The notes: generated by a model not told the origin, from the letters alone. A stretch of 10,374 nt of DNA from Desulfovibrionaceae bacterium (GCA_017613475.1 JAGADT010000092.1:1-10374); one strand, 5' to 3'; counted from the first letter of the stretch, positions 1 to 6,019 are shown. A program made the numbers and translations.

Positions 1-983
1 CGCGCGAACACCGCTTTTTCCGCGACCTGCCGGACCTGCTCCCCGAAGGGGCGCTGCTTATTGCCAATAATTCCCGCGTGCTTCCGGTGCGCATCCCCGG
101 CACCCGCCCCACCGGCGGCAAGTCAGAGTGCCTGCTCTTAAGCCCTGCCCCGCTGCTGGAGCAGGCCGCCTCTGAAAGCGAAGGCCGCTTCAGGGCCAAG
201 GCGGAAGTGCTGCTCAAGCCCAGCCGCGCCGTCCATGAAGGCGACTGCCTCTTTTTCCCCGATGAGCGGGAAGGCGCCCTTCGCGTGCGCGTCCTGGCCA
301 AAGGCGACTTTGGGCGCCATGACGTGTGGCTGGAATGGAGCGGCGGGCGCTCTGGCCTGACAAGCTTCCTCCAGCGCTTCGGCAAGCTGCCGCTCCCCCC
401 GTACATTCACCGCGAAAGCCGCCCCTCTGACGCCGACACCTACCAAACCGTGTATTCCCGCGCCGACAAGGCCGGCTCCGCAGCCGCGCCCACAGCCGGC
501 CTGCACTTTACCGACGCCATGCGCTCCAGGCTCAGGGAGCGCGGCTTTGGCTGGGCCGAAGTCACCCTGCATGTGGGATACGGCACCTTCAGCCCCGTGC
601 GCTGCGCAGACATCCGCGAACACGTGATGCACAGCGAATTTATTGACTGCCCCAGGGAAACGGCCGAAGCCATCCGGGCGGCAAAAGCCGAAGGCCGCCC
701 CGTCATTGCCGTCGGCACCACGGCCTGCCGCACCCTGGAAGGCATCGCCCAGAAATGCGGAAGCGTCGAGCCCTTTGCCGGCTGGACAAACATCTTCATC
801 CGCCCAGGCTACACCTTCCGCGCGATCGACGGCATGATCACCAATTTCCACCTTCCTGAATCCACGCTGCTGATGCTTGTCTGCGCGCTGGCCGGGCACG
901 ACGCGGTGCTTCAGGCTTACAGCGATGCGGTAAAGGAAAGATACCGCTTTTTCTCCTACGGGGATGCCATGCTGATCCGCTGA
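1..983 (+). CDS. queA: S-adenosylmethionine:tRNA ribosyltransferase-isomerase QueA (5'-truncated by window edge)
   Basis: QueA transfers the ribosyl part of SAM to 7-aminomethyl-7-deazaguanine at position 34 of tRNAs with GUN anticodons, giving epoxyqueuosine in the cytoplasm. The frame is open from base 3 (first full codon) and reads through the GTG at 78 without a break: the residues before it include NNSRVLPVRI, matching the conserved QueA N-terminal region, so 78 is not the start. Visible family blocks are AAPTAGLHF, VGYGTFSPV, VGTTACRTLE and TNFHLPESTLLMLV near the C-terminus. About 326 residues are present; family members are near 340-360, so only some 20-30 N-terminal residues lie outside the window. 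The stop is TGA at 981-983. No terminator is seen before the tRNA promoter that follows. Identification is firm; promoter and true start are not in view. Confidence 0.96.
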   Translation, partial: REHRFFRDLPDLLPEGALLIANNSRVLPVRIPGTRPTGGKSECLLLSPAPLLEQAASESEGRFRAKAEVLLKPSRAVHEGDCLFFPDEREGALRVRVLAKGDFGRHDVWLEWSGGRSGLTSFLQRFGKLPLPPYIHRESRPSDADTYQTVYSRADKAGSAAAPTAGLHFTDAMRSRLRERGFGWAEVTLHVGYGTFSPVRCADIREHVMHSEFIDCPRETAEAIRAAKAEGRPVIAVGTTACRTLEGIAQKCGSVEPFAGWTNIFIRPGYTFRAIDGMITNFHLPESTLLMLVCALAGHDAVLQAYSDAVKERYRFFSYGDAMLIR

Positions 984-991
984 AAAAAGGC

Positions 992-1020
992 TTGACCTTT
1001 CCCGCGGCATCGGGTATTTC
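992..1020 (+). promoter_or_regulatory. Predicted sigma70-type promoter for tRNA-His
   Basis: TTGACC (992-997) matches the -35 consensus at 5 of 6 positions. A 17-bp spacer leads to TATTTC (1015-1020), a weak -10 (3 of 6). The expected start of transcription near 1027 would leave a leader of about 8 nt before the tRNA, as is usual for tRNA genes. The tRNA-Glu gene in this window has a promoter built on a similar plan. Prediction only. Confidence 0.5.
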
Positions 1021-1034
1021 CCTTTTTCACATAT

Positions 1035-1111
1035 GGCGGATGTAGCTCAGTTGGTAGAGCACCTGGTTGTGGCCCAGGGGGTCGCGTGTTCAAGCCACGT
1101 CATTCGCCCCA
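1035..1111 (+). tRNA. tRNA-His (anticodon GTG)
   Basis: A complete cloverleaf folds by eye. The acceptor stem includes the histidine-specific extra pair G-1 (1035) with C73 (1108), and CCA is encoded at 1109-1111. The D stem is GCTC/GAGC, the anticodon stem CCTGG/CCAGG with loop TTGTGGC, and the T stem GCGTG/CACGT with loop TTCAAGC. The anticodon GTG is at 1069-1071. Its G34 is a queuosine site in bacteria, so this RNA is an expected substrate of the pathway served by the gene just upstream. Confidence 0.97.
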
Positions 1112-1118
1112 TTTTTCC

Positions 1119-1142
1119 ACCCCACGGCAGTGGGGTTTTTTT
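1119..1142 (+). terminator. Intrinsic terminator after tRNA-His
   Basis: CCCCAC (1120-1125) pairs with GTGGGG (1130-1135) around the loop GGCA, with an outer A1119-T1136 pair possible, and is followed by seven T residues (1136-1142). It begins 8 nt after the tRNA CCA end. On the opposite strand the stem is not followed by a T-run, so it should act only rightward; I see no terminator for the converging tlyA gene. Confidence 0.88.
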
Positions 1143-1189
1143 ATGGGCTGTCGGCTCCCCCGCGCAGCCCTTCCTTTCCGTCCCCGCGC

Positions 1190-1951
1190 TCAAAGGCTCT
1201 CAGGCATCCTGAGGCAGGCTATGTATTCCTGGTTGCCCTTGGGCCCCTTGATGGAGGACGGCACCACGCCGACTTCAACCAGCCCCAGCTCGCGGCAGCA
1301 GGCCAGCACCTTATCCACGGCAGCCTGGCGCAGGGCAGGATCCCGCACGACGCCGCGCTCTGTCTGGTGCGGCCCAAGCTCAAACTGCGGCTTAACCAGC
1401 ACGGCGGCCCATCCGCCGCGTTTCAGCCAGCGCAGGCAGGGCGGGAGCACGAGCGTCAGGGAAATGAAGGAAACGTCGGCCACGATAATGTCCACAGGCT
1501 CCGGAATCAGCTCCGCAGGCGCGGAACGCAGGTTCACGCCTTCCAGGCTGATGACCCTGGGGTCGTCCCGCAGGCGCTCATGGAGCTGGGCATGGCCCAC
1601 GTCCACGGCGTACACGCGCGCCGCCCCGTGCTGGAGCAGGCAGTCGGTAAAGCCCCCGGTGGAGGCCCCCGCATCCAGGCAGACCATGCCGGACACATCC
1701 AGGTTGAAGGCCTCAATGGCCGTCAGCAGCTTATAGGCCCCCCTGCTGACAAAACGCTCCACGCCCACAAGGCGGAAACGGGCGTCCGCCGGCAGCTTGT
1801 GCCCTGGCTTATCCACAAGCCGCGGCGGCGCGCCAGCGGGCAATGGTTCGTCAAAAGCGACCTTTGCCGCCATAATCAGGCGTTTCGCCATTTCGCGGCT
1901 TTCCGCAAGCCCCTGCCGAAAAACAAGTTCATCTGCTCGTTCTTTTGCCAT
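1190..1951 (-). CDS. tlyA: TlyA-family rRNA 2'-O-methyltransferase (S4 + FtsJ-like domain)
   Basis: The 253-residue protein has an N-terminal S4 RNA-binding domain (about residues 2-60, with LAESREMAKRLIM and LVDKPG) followed by a Rossmann methyltransferase domain with the SAM-binding block CLDAGASTGGFTDCLLQHG (91-109). The residues expected for the K-D-K-E catalytic set of 2'-O-methyltransferases are present: K74 (GAYKL), D159 (DVSFISL), K187 (LVKPQFE) and E242 (GNQEYI). TlyA proteins methylate ribose in 16S and/or 23S rRNA; some were first named haemolysins, but the methylase role is the supported one. The frame stays open upstream into the neighbouring gene, but ATG at 1949-1951 is chosen because the S4 domain begins there, the upstream residues resemble no family, and a purine-rich GGGAGGGG lies upstream. 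It diverges from the macrodomain gene across 72 bp. Whether it methylates 16S, 23S or both cannot be read from this sequence. Confidence 0.93.
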   Translation of the reverse strand: MAKERADELVFRQGLAESREMAKRLIMAAKVAFDEPLPAGAPPRLVDKPGHKLPADARFRLVGVERFVSRGAYKLLTAIEAFNLDVSGMVCLDAGASTGGFTDCLLQHGAARVYAVDVGHAQLHERLRDDPRVISLEGVNLRSAPAELIPEPVDIIVADVSFISLTLVLPPCLRWLKRGGWAAVLVKPQFELGPHQTERGVVRDPALRQAAVDKVLACCRELGLVEVGVVPSSIKGPKGNQEYIACLRMPESL

Positions 1952-2023
1952 GGGCGGAGAATAGCCCCTCCCACTCCCCTGGGCAAGGATGAAAACATCG
2001 GGTACCCCGAAAAGGAAACGAAC

Positions 2024-2533
2024 ATGCGCATCACCATCGTCCAAGGCGACATCACCAGGGAAACGACTGACGCCATTGTCAACGCCGCCAACGAATCCCT
2101 GCTTGGAGGAGGCGGGGTTGACGGAGCCATCCACCGCGCGGCCGGCCCCGAGCTGCTTGCGGAATGCCGTACCCTCCACGGCTGCGCCACCGGCGACGCA
2201 AAGTCCACCCGCGGCTACCGCCTGCCTGCGGCCTGGATTATCCACACCGTGGGCCCCGTATGGCGCGGCGGAACGCACAATGAAGACGCGCTCCTTGCCT
2301 CCGCCTACCGCCGGAGCATGGAAGAAGCGGCCAAGCTCGGCGCAAAAAGCATCGCCTTCCCGTCCATTTCCACCGGCGTGTACCATTTCCCAAAAGAACG
2401 GGCCGCGCGCATCGCCATTGACACGCTGAAGGAATTTGCCCATCATTCCCAGGACATAGAAGAGGTCCGCCTTGTCTGCTTCAGCGCGGACGACGCCCAA
2501 ATCATCAGGGAAGCGCTGGAAGCCTCCCATTAA
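2024..2533 (+). CDS. Macrodomain protein, YmdB-like O-acetyl-ADP-ribose deacetylase
   Basis: This 169-residue single-domain protein is close to E. coli YmdB as I remember it. It starts with VQGDIT and continues VNAANESLLGGGGVDGAIH (19-37), where N23 and D33 correspond to the YmdB catalytic/binding residues N25 and D35. WIIHTVGPVWRGG (71-83) and FPSISTGVYHFP (112-123) complete the ADP-ribose pocket. The family removes the acetyl group from O-acetyl-ADP-ribose, and some members cleave mono-ADP-ribose from proteins; YmdB also modulates RNase III in E. coli. The cytoplasmic reaction is inferred from family. ATG at 2024 is preceded by AAAAGGAA with suitable spacing. The longer open frame upstream is antisense to tlyA and is not part of the protein. 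The thioesterase gene follows 41 nt later on the same strand with no terminator between, so the two are probably co-transcribed. Confidence 0.93.
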   Translation: MRITIVQGDITRETTDAIVNAANESLLGGGGVDGAIHRAAGPELLAECRTLHGCATGDAKSTRGYRLPAAWIIHTVGPVWRGGTHNEDALLASAYRRSMEEAAKLGAKSIAFPSISTGVYHFPKERAARIAIDTLKEFAHHSQDIEEVRLVCFSADDAQIIREALEASH

Positions 2534-2561
2534 GGCGCCTCAAGCACCCACCCCGCAAACC

Positions 2562-2566
2562 AAAGG
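2562..2566 (+). promoter_or_regulatory. Ribosome binding site that favours the second of two ATGs
   Basis: AAAGG at 2562-2566 is the only Shine-Dalgarno-like run ahead of the thioesterase gene. It is 2 nt from ATG 2569 and 8 nt from ATG 2575. The first spacing is too tight for normal initiation and the second is near optimal, so 2575 is preferred; the difference is only two residues (Met-Asn). Confidence 0.6.
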
Positions 2567-2574
2567 CCATGAAC

Positions 2575-2973
2575 ATGAAAGACGATTACATTAAAATCAA
2601 CAGGGATGACCGCATGGCCCAGCACCTTGGCATCCGGGTTGTGGAAGCCTCCAAGGGCTATGCCAAGGCAACTGTGGATCTGGCACCCAATGTCCTCAAC
2701 GGCGTCGGGCTTGCCCATGGGGGGCTTATCTACACCCTTGCGGACATTGCCTTTGCCGCCGCCTCCAATACCCTGCCCGATTCTGTGGTGCTGAACGCCC
2801 AGACCTGCATTTCCTACCTCCGCCCGGGCAAAGTCGGCCCGCTTACGGCGGAAGCCCGCGCCGTGCGCGAAGGCCGCCTGCTCGTGACCTTTCATGTGGA
2901 CGTGCATGACAGCGAGGGAACCCTCCTGGCCACCGCCACCATCACCGGCTGCCGAACGGTTGTGGAACGATAG
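2575..2973 (+). CDS. PaaI-type hotdog-fold acyl-CoA thioesterase
   Basis: The 132-residue protein (134 if ATG 2569 is used) is a single hotdog domain. The diagnostic block is LNGVGLAHGGLIYTLADIAF (41-60), with the HGG turn and the acidic D57 on the hotdog helix, as in PaaI/YdiI-like thioesterases. Such enzymes hydrolyse acyl- or aryl-CoA thioesters in the cytoplasm, often scavenging dead-end CoA adducts. Substrate cannot be read from sequence: no phenylacetate or aromatic catabolic genes are nearby. It is the second gene of a probable two-gene unit with the macrodomain protein, and a strong terminator follows 20 nt after the stop. PaaI itself is unlikely given the lack of a paa cluster, so no symbol is given. 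Confidence 0.88.
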   Translation: MKDDYIKINRDDRMAQHLGIRVVEASKGYAKATVDLAPNVLNGVGLAHGGLIYTLADIAFAAASNTLPDSVVLNAQTCISYLRPGKVGPLTAEARAVREGRLLVTFHVDVHDSEGTLLATATITGCRTVVER

Positions 2974-2993
2974 CCCTCATTCCCGCCCCCACA

Positions 2994-3023
2994 AAAAAGC
3001 CCTGCTTTTACGCAGGGCTTTTT
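2994..3023 (+). terminator. Strong intrinsic terminator after the thioesterase gene
   Basis: AAAAAGCCCTGC (2994-3005) and GCAGGGCTTTTT (3012-3023) form a 12-bp perfect stem with loop TTTTAC. The GC core is followed by five T and preceded by an A-run, so it could work in both directions, though no minus-strand gene ends here. It closes the macrodomain-thioesterase unit. Confidence 0.92.
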
Positions 3024-3065
3024 GCTGGAGAACAAAGGCTGGACAAAAATCGGCGGTCTGCAAGT

Positions 3066-4034
3066 ATGAAACGACGTGAATTTTTGCAAGATGCCGGACT
3101 GGCTGCCGGCTTGCTGATGCTGCAGAACGCTCTCCAACCATTGGAGGCGCTGGCAGGCAGCAAGAAAGGGTATTGCCATATCCTGCTGCTCAGCGACCTG
3201 CATCTTCCATGGCGGGACAAAAAATTCCCCACGCATGACGAACAGCAAAGGATTTGGGCAGCAAAAAAGCAGATGCTTGCCGCCATCAATTCCTGGAATG
3301 ATGTTGACGAGGCAGCAGTCCTGGGCGACCTGGCCTCCCGCTACGGCTGGGAAGAGGAATTTGCGTGGGCAGATAGCTACCTGGAAGGCCTGCGTATGCC
3401 CTGGTACGCCATTGCCGGCAACCATGACTGCGCCTATGCGAATAAAGAGAACGAACCGGGAAAACTCAAACGGGGCACCTGCGCCGAAAAACAGGCAAAG
3501 CTGCTGGCCTTTGCCAGGCGCTATCACTTGCCGGGAGCCTATTACGCCCGCAGCATCGGCAAATACCGCCTGCTCTATTTAGCCCCTGATGCCTGCAGTA
3601 ACTGGAATGTGGAGCTTTCCCCGAAGCAGCTTGCCTGGCTGGAAAGAGAAATCTCCGCCCACAGCCAGGCCCCGATCCTGTTCTTCTGCCACGCCCCTCT
3701 GATGGGCACACTGCGAAGCTACCGCAAAACAATCAATACGCCCGACACGACAGCACAGCCGGCGGATAAGCTGTCTGCCATCCTGGCAAAGTGCCCTAAA
3801 GGGAGCCTCTGGATATCCGGCCACACCCACACACCTGCCAGCAATGACAGCTTTGCTGACGACAGGGTAAACCGCTTTAACGAAAACCTTGTCAACATCC
3901 ACAATCCCACCATAGACAGCCGCCATATCTGCACAAACTCCCTGTACCTGTATCCTGATAAAATAGTCGTCCGGACCTATGACCACGCAAAAGGGACATG
4001 GCTGGACAAATTGGAAAGGGTGTATCGGGCCTGA
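3066..4034 (+). CDS. Tat-exported calcineurin-like metallophosphoesterase
   Basis: This 322-residue protein has all the metal-ligand blocks of the calcineurin-like phosphoesterase family in order: SDLHL (43-47), GDL (87-89), GNHD (118-121), the single His of FFCHAPL (H209) and GHTH (252-255). The N-terminus MKRREFLQDAGLAAGLLMLQ has a twin-arginine motif (RREFL) and hydrophobic core, with a plausible cleavage site after ALA at about residue 30, so a folded, metal-loaded periplasmic enzyme is inferred. Substrate is unknown: CpdA-like cyclic-nucleotide enzymes share these motifs, but so do many phosphomonoesterases. The start is fixed by the signal sequence; only a weak CGGCGG precedes it. The gene sits alone between two terminators, and its base composition is lower in G+C than the flanks (47% in 3241-3300 and in 3841-3900, against 65% in 7561-7620, counted by hand). 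A separate origin is possible. Confidence 0.9.
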   Translation: MKRREFLQDAGLAAGLLMLQNALQPLEALAGSKKGYCHILLLSDLHLPWRDKKFPTHDEQQRIWAAKKQMLAAINSWNDVDEAAVLGDLASRYGWEEEFAWADSYLEGLRMPWYAIAGNHDCAYANKENEPGKLKRGTCAEKQAKLLAFARRYHLPGAYYARSIGKYRLLYLAPDACSNWNVELSPKQLAWLEREISAHSQAPILFFCHAPLMGTLRSYRKTINTPDTTAQPADKLSAILAKCPKGSLWISGHTHTPASNDSFADDRVNRFNENLVNIHNPTIDSRHICTNSLYLYPDKIVVRTYDHAKGTWLDKLERVYRA

Positions 4035-4049
4035 TGCACCCGCATAAAA

Positions 4050-4078
4050 AAAAAGACCGCACAATGTACGGTCTTTTT
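4050..4078. terminator. Bidirectional terminator between phosphoesterase and tRNA-Glu
   Basis: AAAAAGACCG (4050-4059) pairs with CGGTCTTTTT (4069-4078) around a 9-nt loop. Rightward the stem ends in five T; leftward it ends in a run of nine T (the A-run 4046-4054). It can therefore stop the phosphoesterase transcript from the left and the tRNA-Glu transcript from the right. Confidence 0.9.
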
Positions 4079-4098
4079 CATCTTGCGTATAAGTTTGT

Positions 4099-4175
4099 TG
4101 GCGTCCCCAAGCGGATTTGAACCGCTGTTGACGGCGTGAAAGGCCGCTGTCCTGGGCCGGCTAGACGATGGGGAC
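4099..4175 (-). tRNA. tRNA-Glu (anticodon TTC)
   Basis: On the minus strand the cloverleaf reads: acceptor stem GTCCCCA/TGGGGAC, discriminator G and encoded CCA (4101-4099); D arm GTCT...AGGAC; anticodon stem GCGGC/GCCGT with loop CTTTCAC; T stem AGCGG/CCGCT with loop TTCAAAT. The anticodon TTC occupies 4140-4138. The TCGTCTAG start of the D arm is typical of tRNA-Glu. Own promoter upstream (4191-4220) and a T-rich terminator downstream (4078-4046) suggest a single-gene transcription unit. Confidence 0.97.
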
Positions 4176-4190
4176 GTGCCGAATGGGGAG

Positions 4191-4220
4191 GATATAAATG
4201 AACTTTCGCCAGGCTGTCAA
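4191..4220 (-). promoter_or_regulatory. Predicted sigma70-type promoter for tRNA-Glu
   Basis: Reading the minus strand, a perfect -35 TTGACA (4220-4215) is followed 17-18 bp later by TTATAT or the overlapping TATATC (4197-4191), a fair -10. A GC-rich stretch then leads to the tRNA 5' end at 4175, giving a leader of roughly 10 nt. The GC-rich discriminator is the kind associated with stringent control of stable RNA genes; that last point is inference. Confidence 0.65.
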
Positions 4221-4348
4221 GCTTTTCTTTCCGGGGGCGTCCCTGCCTTTTCCGCTGTGGAAAGCATTGCTTTGTGAGGCACGGCTGCAATCCGCCCTGC
4301 GGCGCGGGCAGTCCGGGCGGCTTTGGCGCTGGGGCATGGGAGCCGGAA

Positions 4349-4364
4349 CATGCGCCTGCGCATG
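4349..4364. repeat. 7-bp inverted repeat upstream of the dnaA promoter
   Basis: CATGCGC and GCGCATG are perfect inverted copies separated by 2 bp (CT). The centre lies about 30 bp upstream of the -35 hexamer and around -63 from the predicted start, a position used by dimeric activators. Its short spacer makes a protein-binding site more likely than an RNA hairpin. No regulator is identified. Confidence 0.45.
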
Positions 4365-4384
4365 AACGCCCGGCAGAATGGATA

Positions 4385-4413
4385 TTGACACGAAAATTTC
4401 TATCCCGTACCCT
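4385..4413 (+). promoter_or_regulatory. Predicted promoter for dnaA-DUF362
   Basis: A perfect -35 TTGACA (4385-4390) and 17-bp spacer lead to TACCCT (4408-4413), a poor -10 (3 of 6). A strong -35 with a weak -10 would suit a promoter that needs an activator or is held down. Transcription from near 4420 would give a leader of about 165 nt before the dnaA ATG. Confidence 0.5.
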
Positions 4414-4428
4414 ATTGAGCCTATAGGG
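4410..4428. repeat. Operator-like inverted repeat over the dnaA -10/start region
   Basis: CCCTAT (4410-4415) and ATAGGG (4423-4428) are perfect inverted half-sites separated by 7 bp. The site overlaps the predicted -10 and the predicted transcription start, where a bound repressor would block RNA polymerase. The 6-7-6 geometry suits a dimeric helix-turn-helix protein. Prediction from symmetry and position only. Confidence 0.45.
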
Positions 4429-4583
4429 CGAGTTGCGCCCTGCGCTCTGGGCAGTCGTTTTGACGGGCAGAGAATGCGCTGAAATCATTGAAAATTTTTT
4501 ATCGCGTCCTGATCCGCCGGCTTCGATGTTTCCCCTGGGTTCCCTATCAACTTGCAGCGGCGGAAGGCGGCGCAAGCAAAACC
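4429..4583 (+). other. Long untranslated leader of dnaA; rest of the 408-bp gap between tRNA-Glu and dnaA
   Basis: Together with 4221-4348, where I see no gene or clear site, this completes the non-coding stretch 4176-4583. The leader could form either of two mutually exclusive small hairpins: GGGCG (4426-4430) with CGCCC (4436-4440), or GCCC (4437-4440) with GGGC (4449-4452). It also holds an A/T-rich run at 4486-4503 with six T in a row but no GC stem before it, so not a convincing terminator. A TTG at 4488 opens a frame into dnaA that lacks a ribosome binding site and encodes no family residues; it is not taken as a start. Confidence 0.4.
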
Positions 4584-6002
4584 ATGAAATCGCAATGGGA
4601 ACAAATCTGCGAGCATCTGCAGCAGGTGCTGCCGTCCGGAACATACAAGGTCTGGATTGTGCCGCTCCAGGCGCAGGTCGGCAAAGAGACACTGACGCTG
4701 GTCGCCCCAAGCCGCTATATGGCGGACAGGGCCGCCGAGCTCGTTGGCTCCCATATTGCCCGCAGCGCGGAGGCTGTTCTTGGCCGCACGGTCACCCTGA
4801 AGTTCAAGACCAAGTCCCAGAAGCGTTCCACCAAACCCCTGCGCCCCCCGTCTTCCCGCGCGGAGCAGGGGTCGCTGCTGGATATGCCAGCCCCCGGCCC
4901 CTCCCCTTCTACGCCGCAGCCCCAGAAGCAGGCCGGCACTGCCGAGCAGCTCTGCTTCCCCATGCCCATGCCGGCACGGCGGGCGCCTGTATGGCGCTTT
5001 GACTTCAGCTCATTCATTGTCGGCCCCAGCAACAACATCGCCTATGCCGCCGCGCAGAACCTTGTGCACAGCAGCGGCCAGGTCAACACCCTCTTTCTCA
5101 GCGCAGGGCCAGGACTAGGCAAAACGCACCTTATCCAGGCCGTAGGCCGGGCGCTCTGCGAGGCAAGCAACCTTACCGCGCCCCGCGTGGAGTACCTTAC
5201 GGCGGAAAGCTTTGCGGCCTGCTTTGTGCAGGCGGCGAAGAGCCGGGATTTCAGCGCCTTCAAATGGCGTTTCCATGAGGCGGATGTGCTGCTGCTGGAA
5301 GACATCCATTTTCTCCAGAGCACGGACAAGATCCAGATAGAGCTGCTTTCAGCCATCAAGGAGCTCCAGGAATGCGGCAAGCGCGTTATCCTGACCAGCT
5401 CCTTTACGCCCCGCGAGCTCAAGAATGTGGACAGCGGGCTTGTCTCGCGCTTTACCTCCGGCTTTCTGGCCGCAATCAGCAAGCCCGACAAGGGGACGCG
5501 GAAAAAAATACTGCTTGAAAAGGCCCGCCAGCAGAATTTCCGCCTTCCGGACGATGTCTGCGAGCTTTTGGCCGAGCGCCTGACAGGGGATGTCCGCCAG
5601 CTGGAGAGCTGCCTGCAGAACCTTGTCCTGCGCGCCAGCCTGCTCAACGCCCCGGCCACGCAGGAAATGGCGCTGGAGGTCCTCTCCCAGTACGCTGAGC
5701 AATCCCCGTTCATCAGCCTGGAGAGCATCACCCGGCAGGTCTGCGAGGCCTTCAACCTGCAGGCCGACCAGCTTTCCAGCCGCAGCCGCAAGTCCAACCT
5801 GGTGGTTGCCAGGAACACAATCTTCTACCTGGCGCGCAAGTATACGGACTTGTCCCTTGAGTCCATAGGGAAAAAGTTCAGCCGCCGCCACTCCACCGTA
5901 ATCAAGGGCATCTCCAGCCTGGAGAGCGCGCTTTCCAGCGAAACATCGCTTGGCCGCCAGATCGCTTCGCTGCTGGAGCGCATTGAAAAGCGCGGCTCGT
6001 AA
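4584..6002 (+). CDS. dnaA: DnaA-family replication initiator homologue with divergent domain IV
   Basis: The 472-residue product has the full DnaA architecture: domain I (about 1-78, WEQ...YKVWIVPLQA), a Pro/Gln-rich linker (80-135), AAA+ core with Walker A GPGLGKTH (175-182), Walker B DVLLLED (234-240), sensor 1 ILTSS, the Arg-finger motif SRF (R289) and sensor 2 GDVRQLES, then a helix-turn-helix domain IV (about 376-472). In domain IV the recognition motif is FSRRHSTV (432-439): compared with FGGRDHTTV of E. coli it is one residue shorter and has Arg where Asp433 contacts the DnaA box. The start ATG 4584 begins domain I; the only SD-like GGAAGG is rather far upstream (16 nt). No dnaN, recF or gyrB follows and no DnaA-box cluster is near, so it may be a second DnaA paralogue rather than the oriC-linked gene. 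A DUF362 gene follows 17 nt later, probably in the same operon. Confidence 0.88.
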   Translation: MKSQWEQICEHLQQVLPSGTYKVWIVPLQAQVGKETLTLVAPSRYMADRAAELVGSHIARSAEAVLGRTVTLKFKTKSQKRSTKPLRPPSSRAEQGSLLDMPAPGPSPSTPQPQKQAGTAEQLCFPMPMPARRAPVWRFDFSSFIVGPSNNIAYAAAQNLVHSSGQVNTLFLSAGPGLGKTHLIQAVGRALCEASNLTAPRVEYLTAESFAACFVQAAKSRDFSAFKWRFHEADVLLLEDIHFLQSTDKIQIELLSAIKELQECGKRVILTSSFTPRELKNVDSGLVSRFTSGFLAAISKPDKGTRKKILLEKARQQNFRLPDDVCELLAERLTGDVRQLESCLQNLVLRASLLNAPATQEMALEVLSQYAEQSPFISLESITRQVCEAFNLQADQLSSRSRKSNLVVARNTIFYLARKYTDLSLESIGKKFSRRHSTVIKGISSLESALSSETSLGRQIASLLERIEKRGS

Positions 6003-6019
6003 TTTTTAAGGAGTTTTTT

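Noticed and set aside
138..1010. Long minus-strand open frame opposite queA
   Set aside because: It mirrors a well-supported gene in GC-rich DNA, shows no family motif, and overlaps the tRNA-His promoter. Antisense open frames of this size are common at this base composition.
1809..1817. Perfect DnaA box TTATCCACA in tlyA, with another at 2238-2246 in the macrodomain gene and TTATCCACG at 1311-1319
   Set aside because: Each falls on a conserved protein motif that would produce it by codon choice (LVDKPG in the S4 domain, WIIHTVG in the macrodomain, VDKV in TlyA). They are more than 2 kb from dnaA and do not form an origin-like cluster.
1067..2023. Upstream extension of the macrodomain frame across tlyA and the tRNA
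   Set aside because: The extension is antisense to tlyA, starts inside a tRNA and encodes no recognisable domain. The macrodomain starts at ATG 2024 with its own ribosome binding site, so no fusion protein is claimed.
1952..2530. N-terminal extension of the TlyA frame across the macrodomain gene
   Set aside because: It is antisense to conserved macrodomain sequence and precedes a complete S4 domain start; it is a shadow frame.
2892..3527. Minus-strand frame opposite the start of the phosphoesterase gene
   Set aside because: It spans a strong terminator and the signal-peptide region of a gene with intact catalytic motifs; no homology or ribosome binding site supports it.
4099..4175. tRNA-Glu as the attachment site of an integrated element
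   Set aside because: No direct repeat of the tRNA 3' end and no integrase, phage or conjugation gene is present in the window.
4351..4386. Tiny 11-codon plus-strand ORF between tRNA-Glu and dnaA
   Set aside because: No ribosome binding site, and it overlaps the inverted repeat and the dnaA -35 hexamer, so it would lie upstream of the transcript.
4486..4503. A/T-rich run upstream of dnaA as a possible origin unwinding element
   Set aside because: It is under 20 bp, lies in the dnaA leader, and there are no good DnaA boxes around it; TGTGGAAAG at 4256-4264 is only a distant match. No basis for calling oriC.
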